Shown piece after piece: positions 7,452 through 17,460 of a stretch of DNA of 64,000 nt. Positions within the stretch are counted from its first letter, which is position 1. Each line of letters starts with the position of its first letter. This DNA is from Halioxenophilus sp033283405 (lineage in GTDB: Bacteria; Pseudomonadota; Gammaproteobacteria; Pseudomonadales; Cellvibrionaceae). The DNA lies in NCBI RefSeq assembly GCF_033283405.1, contig NZ_JAWMQR010000009.1, forward strand, positions 1-64,000, read 5' to 3'. A model generated the notes under the pieces. That model searched no databases, was not told where the DNA came from, and saw only the letters and a program-made list of their open reading frames with translations. The position numbers were made by a program, and so were the translations under genes.

Positions 7452-9557
7452 CTATTTGAATTGGTACTCGGCACTGATGCCAACCACTCTGGGTTCGCCG
7501 TACTGAACGTACAATTCGGGTTCGGCGTAGAAATCACGAGGGTCATTGCTAAAAGAGCCAAAGCCGCGCACGTAATAATCTTTGTCGGTTAAATTACGGC
7601 CCCATAGGCCCAGCTGCCAGTTGCCCAGGTCGTAGCTCAAGCGGGCATTGAGCAGTTGATAAGCCTTGGATTGATACTCGTGGTCGTTGGAGAAATAAAA
7701 TTTATCCTTGCCCACCAGGCTCATCGCCAATAGCAGATTTTCGGTCAGCTGAGCCTCGCCACCCACGGTGTAGGTGTAGCTGGGAGCGTGGGGCAGTTCG
7801 TGACCGTCCAGATCCACGCCGATATTATTTTCCGGGTCGGCATCCACATGGGTGTAGCTGATGAAATCGGTAAATTCGCTGTGCATCAAGCCCAGGTTGG
7901 CAAACACTTTCACGGTGCTGGTAACCTGCCAATCAAGTTGTCCTTCCAAGCCGTAGGTGGTGCCGGCCGAGGCATTGCCGGTGTAATCATTAAAGACGCA
8001 GGGGAATCCCGCCGACGGGCACTCAACAAAGGTATTGGTGATCTGAACATCGCTGCGGTCCTGCCAGAAGAGCGCCACCTGGCTAAAAATTTTGCCCTCT
8101 GCCATTACGCTTTTTAATCCGAGTTCATAGTTGGTGAGGTATTCGGCATCGTACTCGCGAAATTCTGCGGGCACCTCGTTATTGGGGTTAAAACCGCCGA
8201 ACTTGTAACCGCGCGAGGCAACACCGTAGAGCGTTTGCTCGTCGGCCAGGGCGTATTGCAACGCAACTTTACCACCCCAGGTATTTTCACTGGTGTCTAA
8301 TTTGGTGTTGAGGTTGTCCTGGTAATCGGCATCGCGGTTCTCATAGCGCAGGCCGCTGGTCAGGCTTAAACGTTCATTTAAGGCAATGGTCACCTCGCCG
8401 TAGAGCGCTTCATTTTCTGTCTGGTAGCTGCTCTGAAAATCGCTGTCGTAGGTGTAAATCCGTTTTAGGTCGACCTCCTGGTCGCGGTAGTAAATGCCCA
8501 GCAGCCACTCAATATGGCCCGGTGCCGAGAGATAGCGCAGGTCGATCGCGCTGTTTTTGTTATCGCGCAGATACTGGTCGAAAGAGCTGTAGTCCCAGCC
8601 CTCACAAGGGGTGCCGTCACAGAAACCGGCGTAGACCCAATCCTCGTCGTAGCTGTATTCGATATCGGAGTCGGCGAGGCTTAAATTGGCGATCAGTTGG
8701 CTCGCGTTGGCAAATTGATAACGGCCAATGAGGGCCGAGGCCAGGGTCTCTTGCGCATCGGTGCCGGGTTGGTCGGAGAGGGTGGTGCGTTTATTGTCGA
8801 GGGAGAAGCCGTCGTAGCCGTTGTCGGCGTCGGCGTAAAAGGTGATCCAATTTAACGAGAAGGCATCGCTCGCCTGCCACTGCAGATTGGCCCGCAGATT
8901 GGTTTCGTCAATATTGGCGGTGTCGTCGCGCTGCAGGTAGGCGTTTTTGGTATAGCCGTCACTGCTGTTGTTTTGCGCCGCCAGGCGCAACCCCAAACGG
9001 CTGTTAATCGGCAGGTTGATAAAGCCGCGCACGTTGGTGGTGTTGTATTCGCCGATATCGGCTTTTATGTCCGCGTTCAGTTGATCCGTCACGGGGTTGC
9101 TGCGCACATTAATTAATCCGGCCAGGGCATTGGCGCCATAGACGGTGCCCTGGGGTCCGCGCAAGACTTCGATTTGGTCCACATCCAGGCTGGTGACTGC
9201 CGTGCTGATACCGGTGAAATCGATCCCATCAACAATCACGCCCACCGAGTAGTTGGTGGGTTCGATAAATTCACTGCGCTCACCAATGCCGCGAATTTGA
9301 ATGAAGCGGCCGCGCGAGGCGCCACTGGAGAGGTTAACGTTGGCGCTCTGGGCCAGCACCTGCTCCAGGTGGGAGATGCTCTGTTGGTCCAGTTGTGCCT
9401 GATTGTAAATGGTGACGCTGGCCGGGTATTTAAGCAGCTGCGCTCCGCGCAGGTCGGCGGTTACCACCACCTCTTCAATGGCTGTATCAGCAGCCTGCAC
9501 GGCGGCGGCCAGGGGCATCAGTAAGCTGAGAGAAACTAAAAAGCGAGCGTGTTGCAT
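7452..9557 (-). CDS. TonB-dependent outer membrane receptor, probable thiamine transporter
   Basis: A 701-residue receptor. Signal peptide about residues 1-22 (hydrophobic MQHARFLVSLSLLMPL, cut after AVQA), then a TonB box near EEVVVTA, a plug domain to about residue 150 (VDQIEVLRGPQGTVYGANA), and a 22-strand-type barrel ending in an aromatic C-terminus (GISAEYQFK). It should move its ligand into the periplasm using the TonB-ExbBD proton motive force. It is the first gene after the TPP riboswitch, with a good ribosome site (GGAGG) before ATG, so thiamine or a thiamine phosphate is the likely ligand. The substrate is inferred from context, not from the barrel. Confidence 0.85.
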   Translation of the reverse strand: MQHARFLVSLSLLMPLAAAVQAADTAIEEVVVTADLRGAQLLKYPASVTIYNQAQLDQQSISHLEQVLAQSANVNLSSGASRGRFIQIRGIGERSEFIEPTNYSVGVIVDGIDFTGISTAVTSLDVDQIEVLRGPQGTVYGANALAGLINVRSNPVTDQLNADIKADIGEYNTTNVRGFINLPINSRLGLRLAAQNNSSDGYTKNAYLQRDDTANIDETNLRANLQWQASDAFSLNWITFYADADNGYDGFSLDNKRTTLSDQPGTDAQETLASALIGRYQFANASQLIANLSLADSDIEYSYDEDWVYAGFCDGTPCEGWDYSSFDQYLRDNKNSAIDLRYLSAPGHIEWLLGIYYRDQEVDLKRIYTYDSDFQSSYQTENEALYGEVTIALNERLSLTSGLRYENRDADYQDNLNTKLDTSENTWGGKVALQYALADEQTLYGVASRGYKFGGFNPNNEVPAEFREYDAEYLTNYELGLKSVMAEGKIFSQVALFWQDRSDVQITNTFVECPSAGFPCVFNDYTGNASAGTTYGLEGQLDWQVTSTVKVFANLGLMHSEFTDFISYTHVDADPENNIGVDLDGHELPHAPSYTYTVGGEAQLTENLLLAMSLVGKDKFYFSNDHEYQSKAYQLLNARLSYDLGNWQLGLWGRNLTDKDYYVRGFGSFSNDPRDFYAEPELYVQYGEPRVVGISAEYQFK

Positions 9558-9629
9558 AGAGCCTCCATTAGAGAATGAACTAAAAGGAGACCCGGTAAGC
9601 GAGTGCGCAATAGGCGGAAGGTAATGGAT

Positions 9630-9723
9630 TTCCTATCCCTACGCCGGCATTAACCGGATCAGGTCATAAGGGTTCGCACAGTCAATTGGTGCATCTCAGG
9701 CGTTCATTGCCACCCCTTAGGAT
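9630..9723 (-). promoter_or_regulatory. TPP riboswitch (THI element)
   Basis: Read on the minus strand, this segment has the conserved THI-box blocks in order: GGGGTGGC, GCCTGAGATG, ACCCTTATGACCTGATC, GGTTAATGCCGGC and GTAGGGA. The P1 stem closes by TCCTA near 9718-9722 pairing with TAGGA near 9631-9635. The aptamer ends about 70 bases before the receptor start codon. TPP binding should lower expression of the receptor, binding protein, permease and kinase genes. I do not see an obvious intrinsic terminator between the aptamer and the gene, so control may act on translation initiation. Confidence 0.97.
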
Positions 9724-9896
9724 GGGGGCCATTTTAACGACACGCGCAGAAATTTCTAGCGCTTTAGAGGCGACTTAGCCCATGTGATGGGCCAAAATGA
9801 GAGAAAATTGAGCGCAATGGTCATAAGCGTGGCGTACTGTTCGTATTACACTGCTGCGCTTGTCTTTCACACCAACAATAAATGAGGGTAAGCAAC

Positions 9897-12041
9897 ATGT
9901 TTGCGGGAACCGTCTTATCGGTAAAACCATTGGCCAACGGCATTGCAGAGCTCTGCTTTGACCGCCCGGGCGATGCCATAAACAAGTTTGATAAAGCCAC
10001 TCTGGCAGAATTCCAACAGGCATTGACGGAGCTCTCCACCGCGACCGACGTCAAAGGTTTGCTACTCACCAGTGCCAAGGATAGTTTCATTGTCGGTGCC
10101 GATATCGGGGAGTTTGGCGAGATGTTCGCGCAAACCACCGAGGCGCTGATTGCCAATCTGGAAGATGTCAATTTCAACATCTTCAATCTGCTGGAGGATC
10201 TCCCTTTCCCCACGGTGGCGGCCATTAACGGCATCGCCCTGGGTGGCGGTTTGGAGGTGGCCCTGGCCTGTGATTTCCGCGTTTTATCCGATAATGCCCG
10301 AGTCGGCCTGCCAGAGACGCAATTGGGTATCTTCCCAGGCTTTGGTGGCACCGTGCGCTTACCGCGATTGATAGGCGTCGATAACGCCGTCGACTGGATT
10401 GCCAGTGGCAAAGAGAAAAAGGCCGCGTTGGCTTTGAAAGATGGCGTGGCCGATGCGGTGGTTGCGGGCGATCTGCTGCGCGACGCGGCACTGGATATTA
10501 TTAGCAAGGCCATCGCCGGCGATTTCAACTGGCAGGCCAATCGGGCCGCCAAAAAGGCACCGCTGCTGTTGAACGACATCGAATCGTTGATGGCCTTTGA
10601 AACCTGCAAGGCGGTGGTTGGCCAGGCAGCCGGGCGCAACTACCCGGCACCTCTGGCGGCGGTTAACTGCATCCAGGAGGCCGCCAAACTCGACCGCGAT
10701 GGTGCACTTAAGGTGGAGGCGAAAAACTTTGCCGCCGTTGCCAAGACGGAAGTGGCCAAGCAGTTGATCAACCTCTTCCTGGGTGACCAGCTGCTGGTAA
10801 AAACCGCCAAGGGTTTTGCCAAAGCGGCCGAGCCGGTGCAGCAGGCGGCGGTGCTGGGTGCGGGCATTATGGGTGGCGGTATCGCCTACCAATCGGCCTA
10901 CACCGGTACCCCCATTATCATGAAAGACATCGCCCAGGCCGGTATTGATCTGGGCGTGACCGAAGCCACCAAGCTACTCAGCAAGCTGGAAGCCAAGGGT
11001 AAAATCAACAGTACGCGCATGGCGCAGGTGCTCAACAGCATCCACCCGGCCTTGGATTATCACCAGTTTGGCAGTGTCGATATGGTGGTAGAAGCCGTGG
11101 TGGAGAACCCCAAGGTTAAGCACGCCGTGCTGACCGAGGTGGAGTCAGTCATTCCTGAGACCGCCATCCTCGCCTCCAACACCTCAACCATCTCTATCGA
11201 TTTTCTTGCCCAGCCACTGAAGCGACCAGAGAACTTCCTGGGTATGCACTTCTTCAACCCGGTTAACCGCATGCCCCTGGTAGAGGTTATCCGCGGCAGC
11301 AAAACCAGCGATGCCGCCGTCGCCAAAACCGTGAGCTACGCCCTGGCGATGGGTAAAAAGCCGGTGGTGGTGAAAGACTGCGCCGGCTTCCTGGTCAACC
11401 GCGTGCTCTTTCCCTACTTTGCTGCCTTCACCCAGCTGCTGCATCAGGGCGCCGACTTTGTCGCTATTGATAAGGTGATGGAGAAGTTTGGCTGGCCTAT
11501 GGGCCCCGCCTACTTGCTGGATGTGGTCGGCATGGATACCGCGCACCACGCCGCCAGTGTGGTGGCTGAGGCCTACCCCGATCGCATGAAACACGAGTTC
11601 CAGGATGCTGTAACCGCCCTCTACCAGGCCAATCGCTACGGCCAGAAGAACGGCAAAGGCTTTTACCAATATGTGGCCGATAAAAAAGGCCGGGTTGGCA
11701 AAGTGGCGGATGAGTCTGTGGCTGAGTTTTTGGCGCCCATCTGTGGGCCGGCTAAGGAGTTCTCGGCCGATGAGATCTGTGAGCGTTTGATGATCGCCTT
11801 CTGCCTGGAGTCGGTCCGCTGTCTGGAAGAGGGCATCGCCGCATCACCCACCGACCTCGACATGGCCATGATCTACGGCGTTGGCTTCCCACCCTTCAGG
11901 GGTGGGCCGATTCGCTACCTGGAGACTATCGGCGTGGCCGAGTTCGTCAAGCTTGCCGACAAGTACGCTGAACACGGTGGCCTGTTTAAGGTAACCGACC
12001 AGCTGCGCGCCATGGCTGCTGCCGGCAAAACCTTTTACTAG
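9897..12041 (+). CDS. fadB: Fatty acid oxidation complex alpha subunit
   Basis: A 714-residue multifunctional enzyme of beta-oxidation. The N-terminal third is enoyl-CoA hydratase/isomerase (oxyanion-hole region IALGGGLEVALACDF, near residue 112). From about residue 315 comes the 3-hydroxyacyl-CoA dehydrogenase with the NAD site GAGIMGGGIAY and the catalytic His in HFFNPVNRMPLVEV (about 451). Length matches Pseudomonas-type FadB. I place the start at ATG 9897 rather than the in-frame ATG 9882: the stretch GAGGGTAAG lies at the right distance upstream and the protein then starts MFAGTVLSVKP, like known homologues. It forms an alpha2-beta2 complex with FadA, encoded 63 bases downstream. Confidence 0.97.
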   Translation: MFAGTVLSVKPLANGIAELCFDRPGDAINKFDKATLAEFQQALTELSTATDVKGLLLTSAKDSFIVGADIGEFGEMFAQTTEALIANLEDVNFNIFNLLEDLPFPTVAAINGIALGGGLEVALACDFRVLSDNARVGLPETQLGIFPGFGGTVRLPRLIGVDNAVDWIASGKEKKAALALKDGVADAVVAGDLLRDAALDIISKAIAGDFNWQANRAAKKAPLLLNDIESLMAFETCKAVVGQAAGRNYPAPLAAVNCIQEAAKLDRDGALKVEAKNFAAVAKTEVAKQLINLFLGDQLLVKTAKGFAKAAEPVQQAAVLGAGIMGGGIAYQSAYTGTPIIMKDIAQAGIDLGVTEATKLLSKLEAKGKINSTRMAQVLNSIHPALDYHQFGSVDMVVEAVVENPKVKHAVLTEVESVIPETAILASNTSTISIDFLAQPLKRPENFLGMHFFNPVNRMPLVEVIRGSKTSDAAVAKTVSYALAMGKKPVVVKDCAGFLVNRVLFPYFAAFTQLLHQGADFVAIDKVMEKFGWPMGPAYLLDVVGMDTAHHAASVVAEAYPDRMKHEFQDAVTALYQANRYGQKNGKGFYQYVADKKGRVGKVADESVAEFLAPICGPAKEFSADEICERLMIAFCLESVRCLEEGIAASPTDLDMAMIYGVGFPPFRGGPIRYLETIGVAEFVKLADKYAEHGGLFKVTDQLRAMAAAGKTFY

Positions 12042-12104
12042 GGGCGGGCGTTTGTCTCTCCTTAACCAGAATAAAACCTAATACGAGATGATTGGAGGCT
12101 AGCC

Positions 12105-13280
12105 ATGAGCTACCAACCGAGAGATGCGGTGATTGTCGACTATGGCCGTACCGCCATGGGCCGGTCCAAAGGCGGTATGTTCCGCAACACCCGCGCCGAA
12201 GATTTATCGGCGGATCTGGTCAACGGGCTGTTTGCCCGCAACCCCAAAATCGACCCGGCCGAAGTGGAAGATGTGATCTGGGGCTGTGTTAACCAAACCA
12301 ACGAGCAGGGCTGGAATATCGGCCGCATGTTGTCGTTGCTGACGGTAATTCCGCACACCGCCGGTGGCCAAACCGTAAGCCGCCTGTGTGGCTCGTCGAT
12401 GTCGGCCCTGCACACCGCCGCCCAGGCGATTCAAACCAACAACGGCGACGTGTTTGTGGTCGGTGGCGTGGAGCACATGGGCCACCTGCCTATGGATCAC
12501 GGCGTTGACCCCAACCCCCGCTTGAGCAAGTACGTCGCCAAGGCTGCCGGCCTGATGGGCATGACCGCCGAGATGCTGAGCCTGCTGCACGGCATCAGTC
12601 GGGAGCAGCAGGATCAGTTTGCCGTTCGTTCCCACCATCGCGCCGCCGCGGCGGCCGCCAGTGGCCACTTCGACCGCGAAATTATCGCCATCAATGGCCA
12701 CGACGCCCGCGGCTTTAAGCAGCTCTGCAAGGCGGATGAAACCATCCGTGCCGAGACCAATATGGCCGATCTGGCGAAGCTGGCGCCGGCCTTTAACCCC
12801 AAAGGGGGTTCGGTAACGGCGGGCAGCTCCTCGCAAATTACCGACGGCGCCTCGGCCATGATCGTTATGTCCTACGAGCGCGCTCAGGCCCTGGGGGTGA
12901 CACCTATCGCCCGCATCAGCGCCATGGCGGTGGCCGGCTGCGACCCCTCCATTATGGGTTATGGGCCAGTGCCTTCCACTCAAAAAGCGCTCAAGCGCGC
13001 TGGGATGAGCATGGACGATATCCAGATGGTGGAGCTCAATGAAGCCTTCGCTGCCCAGGCGCTGGTGGTTCTAAAAGATCTGCAACTACTGGATGCCATG
13101 GATGACAAGGTGAACCTCTACGGCGGTGCCATCGCCCTGGGCCACCCCTTTGGCTGCTCCGGCACCCGTATCACCGGTACTCTGCTAAGCGTGATGCAGG
13201 AGAAGGGGGCCACCATAGGCCTGTCGACCATGTGTATTGGCTTGGGGCAGGGTATCAGTACCATTCTGGAACGCTGTTAG
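12105..13280 (+). CDS. fadA: 3-ketoacyl-CoA thiolase, beta subunit of fatty acid oxidation complex
   Basis: A 391-residue thiolase that cleaves 3-ketoacyl-CoA to acetyl-CoA and a shortened acyl-CoA. The acyl-accepting Cys is in SRLCGSSMSALHTAAQ (about residue 93). The other active-site segments are NEAFAAQAL, GGAIALGHPFGCSG with the catalytic His, and the C-terminal CIGLGQG with the second catalytic Cys (about 377). Start ATG 12105 follows a GGAGG site. It is co-transcribed with fadB as the second gene. Confidence 0.97.
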   Translation: MSYQPRDAVIVDYGRTAMGRSKGGMFRNTRAEDLSADLVNGLFARNPKIDPAEVEDVIWGCVNQTNEQGWNIGRMLSLLTVIPHTAGGQTVSRLCGSSMSALHTAAQAIQTNNGDVFVVGGVEHMGHLPMDHGVDPNPRLSKYVAKAAGLMGMTAEMLSLLHGISREQQDQFAVRSHHRAAAAAASGHFDREIIAINGHDARGFKQLCKADETIRAETNMADLAKLAPAFNPKGGSVTAGSSSQITDGASAMIVMSYERAQALGVTPIARISAMAVAGCDPSIMGYGPVPSTQKALKRAGMSMDDIQMVELNEAFAAQALVVLKDLQLLDAMDDKVNLYGGAIALGHPFGCSGTRITGTLLSVMQEKGATIGLSTMCIGLGQGISTILERC

Positions 13281-13287
13281 CCCCTTG

Positions 13288-13315
13288 CGCCTGTGCTGGT
13301 AAACCAGCGCAGGCG
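13288..13315 (+). terminator. Stem-loop after fadA (possible terminator)
   Basis: A 12-bp stem with one G-U pair and loop TAAA starts eight bases after the fadA stop codon. No clear T-run follows, so it may act as an RNA-protecting 3' hairpin or a weak terminator. Confidence 0.45.
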
Positions 13316-13503
13316 TGCCCTCTATTCCTCTCCTCAAACTCTCCCTTCTAGTAAGCCCGCCGCTAGTGCTTGGGTAGTACAAAACCGCCACCATCTCCCA
13401 GTTGAATCGCCAAGGGCGAGCCGGTAACTTGGATTGCTGCCAGGAAATATACCCCTGCTCGCCCAGCCGGCAGCGGTATATTTCTTAAATTAAGGGTACT
13501 CAC

Positions 13504-14814
13504 ATGAAAATTGTCATTGTTGGAGGTGGCGCCGGCGGCCTGGAACTGGCCACAAAACTGGGACAAAAGTTGGGTAAAAAGGGGCGGGCGGAGGTGGTCC
13601 TGGTGGATCGCAGCCAAACCCACATCTGGAAGCCCCTGTTGCACGAGGTGGCTTCCGGCTCCCTGGATGCCGACGTCGAAGGGGTAAGTTATCGCGCCCA
13701 CGGCCATATCAACGGCTACACCTTCAAGCTGGGGGAGTTGAGTGGGGTGAATCCAGAGACCCGTACCATCCAGCTGCGCGCCATGCAGAACGCCCAGGGC
13801 GAGGAGTTTCTGCCGGCCCGCATCGAGAGCTATGACCTGCTGGTGCTGGCCATCGGCAGTGTCGCCAATGACTACGGCACGGCCGGTGTTGCCCTGCACT
13901 GTATCTTTCTCGACAGCCTGAAACAGGCCAAGCGCTTCCATCAGCGGTTGCTGGAGAAGTTTATTCAGCTGAATAAGCGCCTGGAGGAGGGCGATACCCA
14001 ATCGGTGTTGCGAGTGGCCATTATCGGTGGCGGCGCCACCGGGGTGGAGTTGGCGGCGGAGCTGCACCGGGCAAGGGAGTGGTTTGCCACCTACGGTTTG
14101 AAAAACCTCACCGCGGAGCACCTGCAGTTAACCCTGATAGAGGCCGGGCCCAGGCTGCTGCCGCAGTTGAACGAGCGCATCAGTGGCGGCGCGGCGGCGG
14201 AACTGGTTAACCTGGGAGTAGATGTGCGCACCAACACGGCGGTGACGGCCGCCACCAATGAGGGCTTTGAGACCGGCAGCGGCGAGCTGATTGCCGCCGA
14301 TATGATGGTCTGGGCGGCGGGGGTGAAGGCGCCGGAGTTCCTTACCCAGATTCCCGGTTTGGAGTTTAACCGCGCCAATCAGATTCTGGTTAAGTCAACC
14401 CTGCAATCGACCCGCTACGACAACCTCTTCGCCCTGGGCGACTGTGCCGGTTTCTCCCTGCCCACTGCCGATGGTAAGCCGCGCTGGGTGCCGCCCCGGG
14501 CGCAGTCGGCCCACCAGATGGCCGACACCGTGGCCTGCAATGTGGTGCGGCTGCTGCAGGGCAAGTCGCTGCAGGAGTTTCGCTACCAGGATTTCGGCTC
14601 GCTGGTATCACTCAGTGACTACAGCGCCTTTGGCCGCTTGATGGGTGGCCTGGCGCGGGGCGGGCTGAGCCTGGAGGGGACTCTCGCACGCTGGGCCTAT
14701 CTCTCCCTCTACCGCATGCATCAGCTGGCAATTTATGGCTGGTTCCGAACCCTGCTGATCACCATCAGCGACCGCCTCAATCGCTTTATCCGCCCCAAAC
14801 TCAAACTGCATTAA
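13504..14814 (+). CDS. ndh: Type II NADH dehydrogenase (NDH-2)
   Basis: A 436-residue flavoprotein that passes electrons from NADH to quinone without pumping protons. The FAD-binding Rossmann motif GGGAGGLELA is at residues 7-16, and the NADH-binding motif IIGGGATGVELAAEL at about 173-187. GDCAGF (FAD contact) lies near residue 317, followed by APRAQSAHQMAD-type residues. The C-terminal 60 residues are amphipathic and basic, as in family members that dock on the inner membrane. It appears monocistronic: the gap to fadA is 223 bases and an inverted repeat (GCCGGCC-ACCAC-GGCCGGC, 14824-14842) follows the stop. Confidence 0.93.
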   Translation: MKIVIVGGGAGGLELATKLGQKLGKKGRAEVVLVDRSQTHIWKPLLHEVASGSLDADVEGVSYRAHGHINGYTFKLGELSGVNPETRTIQLRAMQNAQGEEFLPARIESYDLLVLAIGSVANDYGTAGVALHCIFLDSLKQAKRFHQRLLEKFIQLNKRLEEGDTQSVLRVAIIGGGATGVELAAELHRAREWFATYGLKNLTAEHLQLTLIEAGPRLLPQLNERISGGAAAELVNLGVDVRTNTAVTAATNEGFETGSGELIAADMMVWAAGVKAPEFLTQIPGLEFNRANQILVKSTLQSTRYDNLFALGDCAGFSLPTADGKPRWVPPRAQSAHQMADTVACNVVRLLQGKSLQEFRYQDFGSLVSLSDYSAFGRLMGGLARGGLSLEGTLARWAYLSLYRMHQLAIYGWFRTLLITISDRLNRFIRPKLKLH

Positions 14815-14972
14815 CTCGGTTTTGCCGGCCACCACGGCCGGCTTAAGCCCTGGTAAAAGTTAAGGATTTATGGTTTGGGCTTGAAAAAGCGCGGCGCGGC
14901 TGCAATGGTTAGCAGTTATCTAACTAGTGTAGAAAGGCCTAAGCCCGCTAATTTTTATCAGGAATTGATTTT

Positions 14973-15410
14973 ATGAATGAGTTTCCCCACCACTACCCCG
15001 TCACTGCCAGCGTCTCCAGCGACAGCTACGTAACCCTGCAGAGCCCGGGTATCAGCGCCACTATTGAGTCGGCCGCCCCCGCCCAGTTTGGTGGCCCGGG
15101 TGACCGCTGGTCGCCCGAAACCATTCTGGTGGCCGCCGTAGCCGACTGTTTTCTGTTGAGTTTTAAGGCTATTGCCACGGCCTCCCGTTTTGAGTGGTTG
15201 GCGCTCGAGTGTTCGGTTGACGGTGTGCTCGACAAGGTGGAACGCACCATCAGATTCACCGAAATGCACATCAAGGCCAAGCTCACTGTGGCCGAGGGTA
15301 CGCCGGTGGAGAAGGCCACCAAACTGCTGGAGAAGGCCGAGCAGCACTGCCTGGTCTCCAACTCACTCTCCTCCCAAGTGCACCTCGAAAGCGAAGTCAT
15401 CTTTAGCTAA
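14973..15410 (+). CDS. OsmC/YhfA family protein
   Basis: A 145-residue protein of the OsmC superfamily. The two conserved redox Cys are in AVADCFLL (about residue 58) and EQHCLVSNS (about 125), the arrangement used for organic hydroperoxide reduction. The N-terminus matches the family: a beta-rich stretch, then GGPGDRWSPETILVAAVADC. The OsmC or YhfA branches fit better than Ohr by sequence, but the substrate cannot be read. The gene is flanked by ndh and htpG on the same strand, so it may belong to a redox and stress neighbourhood. Confidence 0.85.
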   Translation: MNEFPHHYPVTASVSSDSYVTLQSPGISATIESAAPAQFGGPGDRWSPETILVAAVADCFLLSFKAIATASRFEWLALECSVDGVLDKVERTIRFTEMHIKAKLTVAEGTPVEKATKLLEKAEQHCLVSNSLSSQVHLESEVIFS

Positions 15411-15535
15411 GCGCTTGAAATTCGAGGATTTGCCCCCAGTTTCCTTGCCAACCCCCGCCGGGTGCCAGCAGGCGCCCGGTAATAATCCATAAATGGCAAA
15501 ATAACCTTCGCAAGCACTTGGAGGAGCAACCCTCG

Positions 15536-17440
15536 ATGACCACCAGCCAGAAAGAAACCCGTGGTTTCCAGACTGAATCCAAGCAACTACTGCACTTAAT
15601 GATTCACTCCTTGTATTCCAACAAGGAGATTTTCCTGCGGGAATTGGTTTCCAATGCCTCAGACGCCGCCGACAAACTGCGCTTTGAGGCACTCAAAAAT
15701 GACGCCCTGTTCGAGGGTGACAGCGACCTGAAAATTCGCGTCGAATTCGATAAAGAGGCCAAAACCGTCACCATCAGCGACAACGGGATTGGTATGTCGC
15801 GCGATGAGGTGATCGACCACCTGGGGACCATTGCCAAATCCGGCACTGCCGCCTTTTTGCAAAACCTCACCGGCGACGAGAAGAAAGATTCCCACCTGAT
15901 TGGCCAGTTTGGTGTTGGCTTCTATTCGGCCTTTATCGTTGCCGACAAGGTAGAGGTTTTCACCCGTCGGGCTGGCTTGCCGGCCGCGGAAGGTGTTCAC
16001 TGGGAGTGTGATGGCGAGGCCGAGTACACCATCGAAAGCGTGGATAAAGCCGATCGCGGCACCCGCATTGTGCTACATCTGAAGGCTGATCAATTGGAAT
16101 TTGCCGATGATTGGCGCCTGCGTTCCATCATCAAAAAGTACTCCGATCACATCTCCCTGCCCGTGGTTATGGCCAAGGTGTTGCCACCGGCCGAAGAGGG
16201 CGAAGCGGACGCGGCACCGGAAGATGAGACCATCAACACCGCCACCGCCCTGTGGACTCGCTCGCGCTCTGAAATCAGCGACGAGGAGTATCAGGAGTTC
16301 TACAAGCATATCTCCCACGACTTCTCCGAGCCGCTCAGCTGGAGCCACAACCGGGTGGAGGGCAAGCTCGACTACACCAGCCTGCTCTACATTCCCGGCC
16401 ATGCGCCCTTTGACCTCTACAACCGCGATGGCGCCCGAGGCCTGAAACTCTACGTGCAGCGTACCTTTATCATGGATGACGCCGAGCAGTTCCTGCCCAT
16501 GTATCTGCGCTTCATTAAAGGGGTGGTCGATTCCGCCGACCTGTCGCTCAACGTTTCCCGCGAAATTCTGCAGAAAGACCCCAACATTGATGCCATGCGC
16601 TCCGGCCTGACCAAGCGGGTATTGGATATGCTGGAGAAACTGGCGAAGAACGATTCGGAAAAATACGCCACCTTCTGGCAGGAGTTTGGCCAGGTATTGA
16701 AAGAGGGGCCGGCGGAGGACTTCGCCAACAAAGAGAAGATCGCCAAGCTGTTGCGCTTCGCCTCCACCCACACCGACTCCGACGAACAGAACCAGTCTCT
16801 GGAGGCTTACATCGAGCGCATGCAGGAGGGCCAGGACAAGATCTACTATGTCGCGGCCGAGAACTTTAACACCGCCAAAAACAGCCCCCATCTGGAGGTG
16901 TTCCGCAAGAAGGGGATTGAGGTGCTGACCCTGTTCGACCGCGTTGATGAGTGGTTGATGGGCAATATGTTCGAGTTTGACGGCAAGAAGTTCCAGGATG
17001 TCGCCAAAGGCTCATTGGATCTGGGCAGTCTCGACTCCGACGAAGAGAAAAAGGCTCAGGAGGAGAGCGAAAAAGAGCTGGCGGGTCTACTGGAGCGCGC
17101 CAAGGAGGCCTTGTCGGAAGAGGTCAACAATGTCCGCCTGACCCATCGCCTGACCGATTCCCCCGCCTGTTTGGTGGTGGGTGAAAACGATATGGGGGCG
17201 CAGATGCGACGCCTCTTGGAACAGGCTGGCCAGGCGGTGCCGAGCAGCAAACCCGATTTCGAGCTGAACCCGGAACATCCACTGGTGAAAAAACTGGATA
17301 TGGAGCCCGATGAGGACCGTTTCGGCGAGCTGATCAAGGTGCTGTTTGACCAGGCCTGTCTGGCCGAGGGCGGCACCCTCAAAGACCCGGCCTCTTATGT
17401 GCGTCGTTTGAACAAACTGATGTTGGAACTGACCAACTAA
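15536..17440 (+). CDS. htpG: Molecular chaperone HtpG (Hsp90)
   Basis: A 634-residue cytoplasmic Hsp90 homologue. The GHKL ATPase motifs are present: ELVSNASDAADKLR (about residues 36-49), DNGIGM (about 82), and GQFGVGFYSAFIVA (about 122). The middle domain has the catalytic Arg region in LYVQRTFIMDD and SLNVSREILQ. The C-terminal domain ends in a dimerisation helix. I choose ATG 15536, giving MTTSQKETRGFQ, over the in-frame ATG 15518, because GGAGGA at about 15520 is correctly spaced from it and because homologues begin there. A strong intrinsic terminator follows. Confidence 0.97.
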   Translation: MTTSQKETRGFQTESKQLLHLMIHSLYSNKEIFLRELVSNASDAADKLRFEALKNDALFEGDSDLKIRVEFDKEAKTVTISDNGIGMSRDEVIDHLGTIAKSGTAAFLQNLTGDEKKDSHLIGQFGVGFYSAFIVADKVEVFTRRAGLPAAEGVHWECDGEAEYTIESVDKADRGTRIVLHLKADQLEFADDWRLRSIIKKYSDHISLPVVMAKVLPPAEEGEADAAPEDETINTATALWTRSRSEISDEEYQEFYKHISHDFSEPLSWSHNRVEGKLDYTSLLYIPGHAPFDLYNRDGARGLKLYVQRTFIMDDAEQFLPMYLRFIKGVVDSADLSLNVSREILQKDPNIDAMRSGLTKRVLDMLEKLAKNDSEKYATFWQEFGQVLKEGPAEDFANKEKIAKLLRFASTHTDSDEQNQSLEAYIERMQEGQDKIYYVAAENFNTAKNSPHLEVFRKKGIEVLTLFDRVDEWLMGNMFEFDGKKFQDVAKGSLDLGSLDSDEEKKAQEESEKELAGLLERAKEALSEEVNNVRLTHRLTDSPACLVVGENDMGAQMRRLLEQAGQAVPSSKPDFELNPEHPLVKKLDMEPDEDRFGELIKVLFDQACLAEGGTLKDPASYVRRLNKLMLELTN

Positions 17441-17460
17441 GCGGGGATTACCGCTACCGA

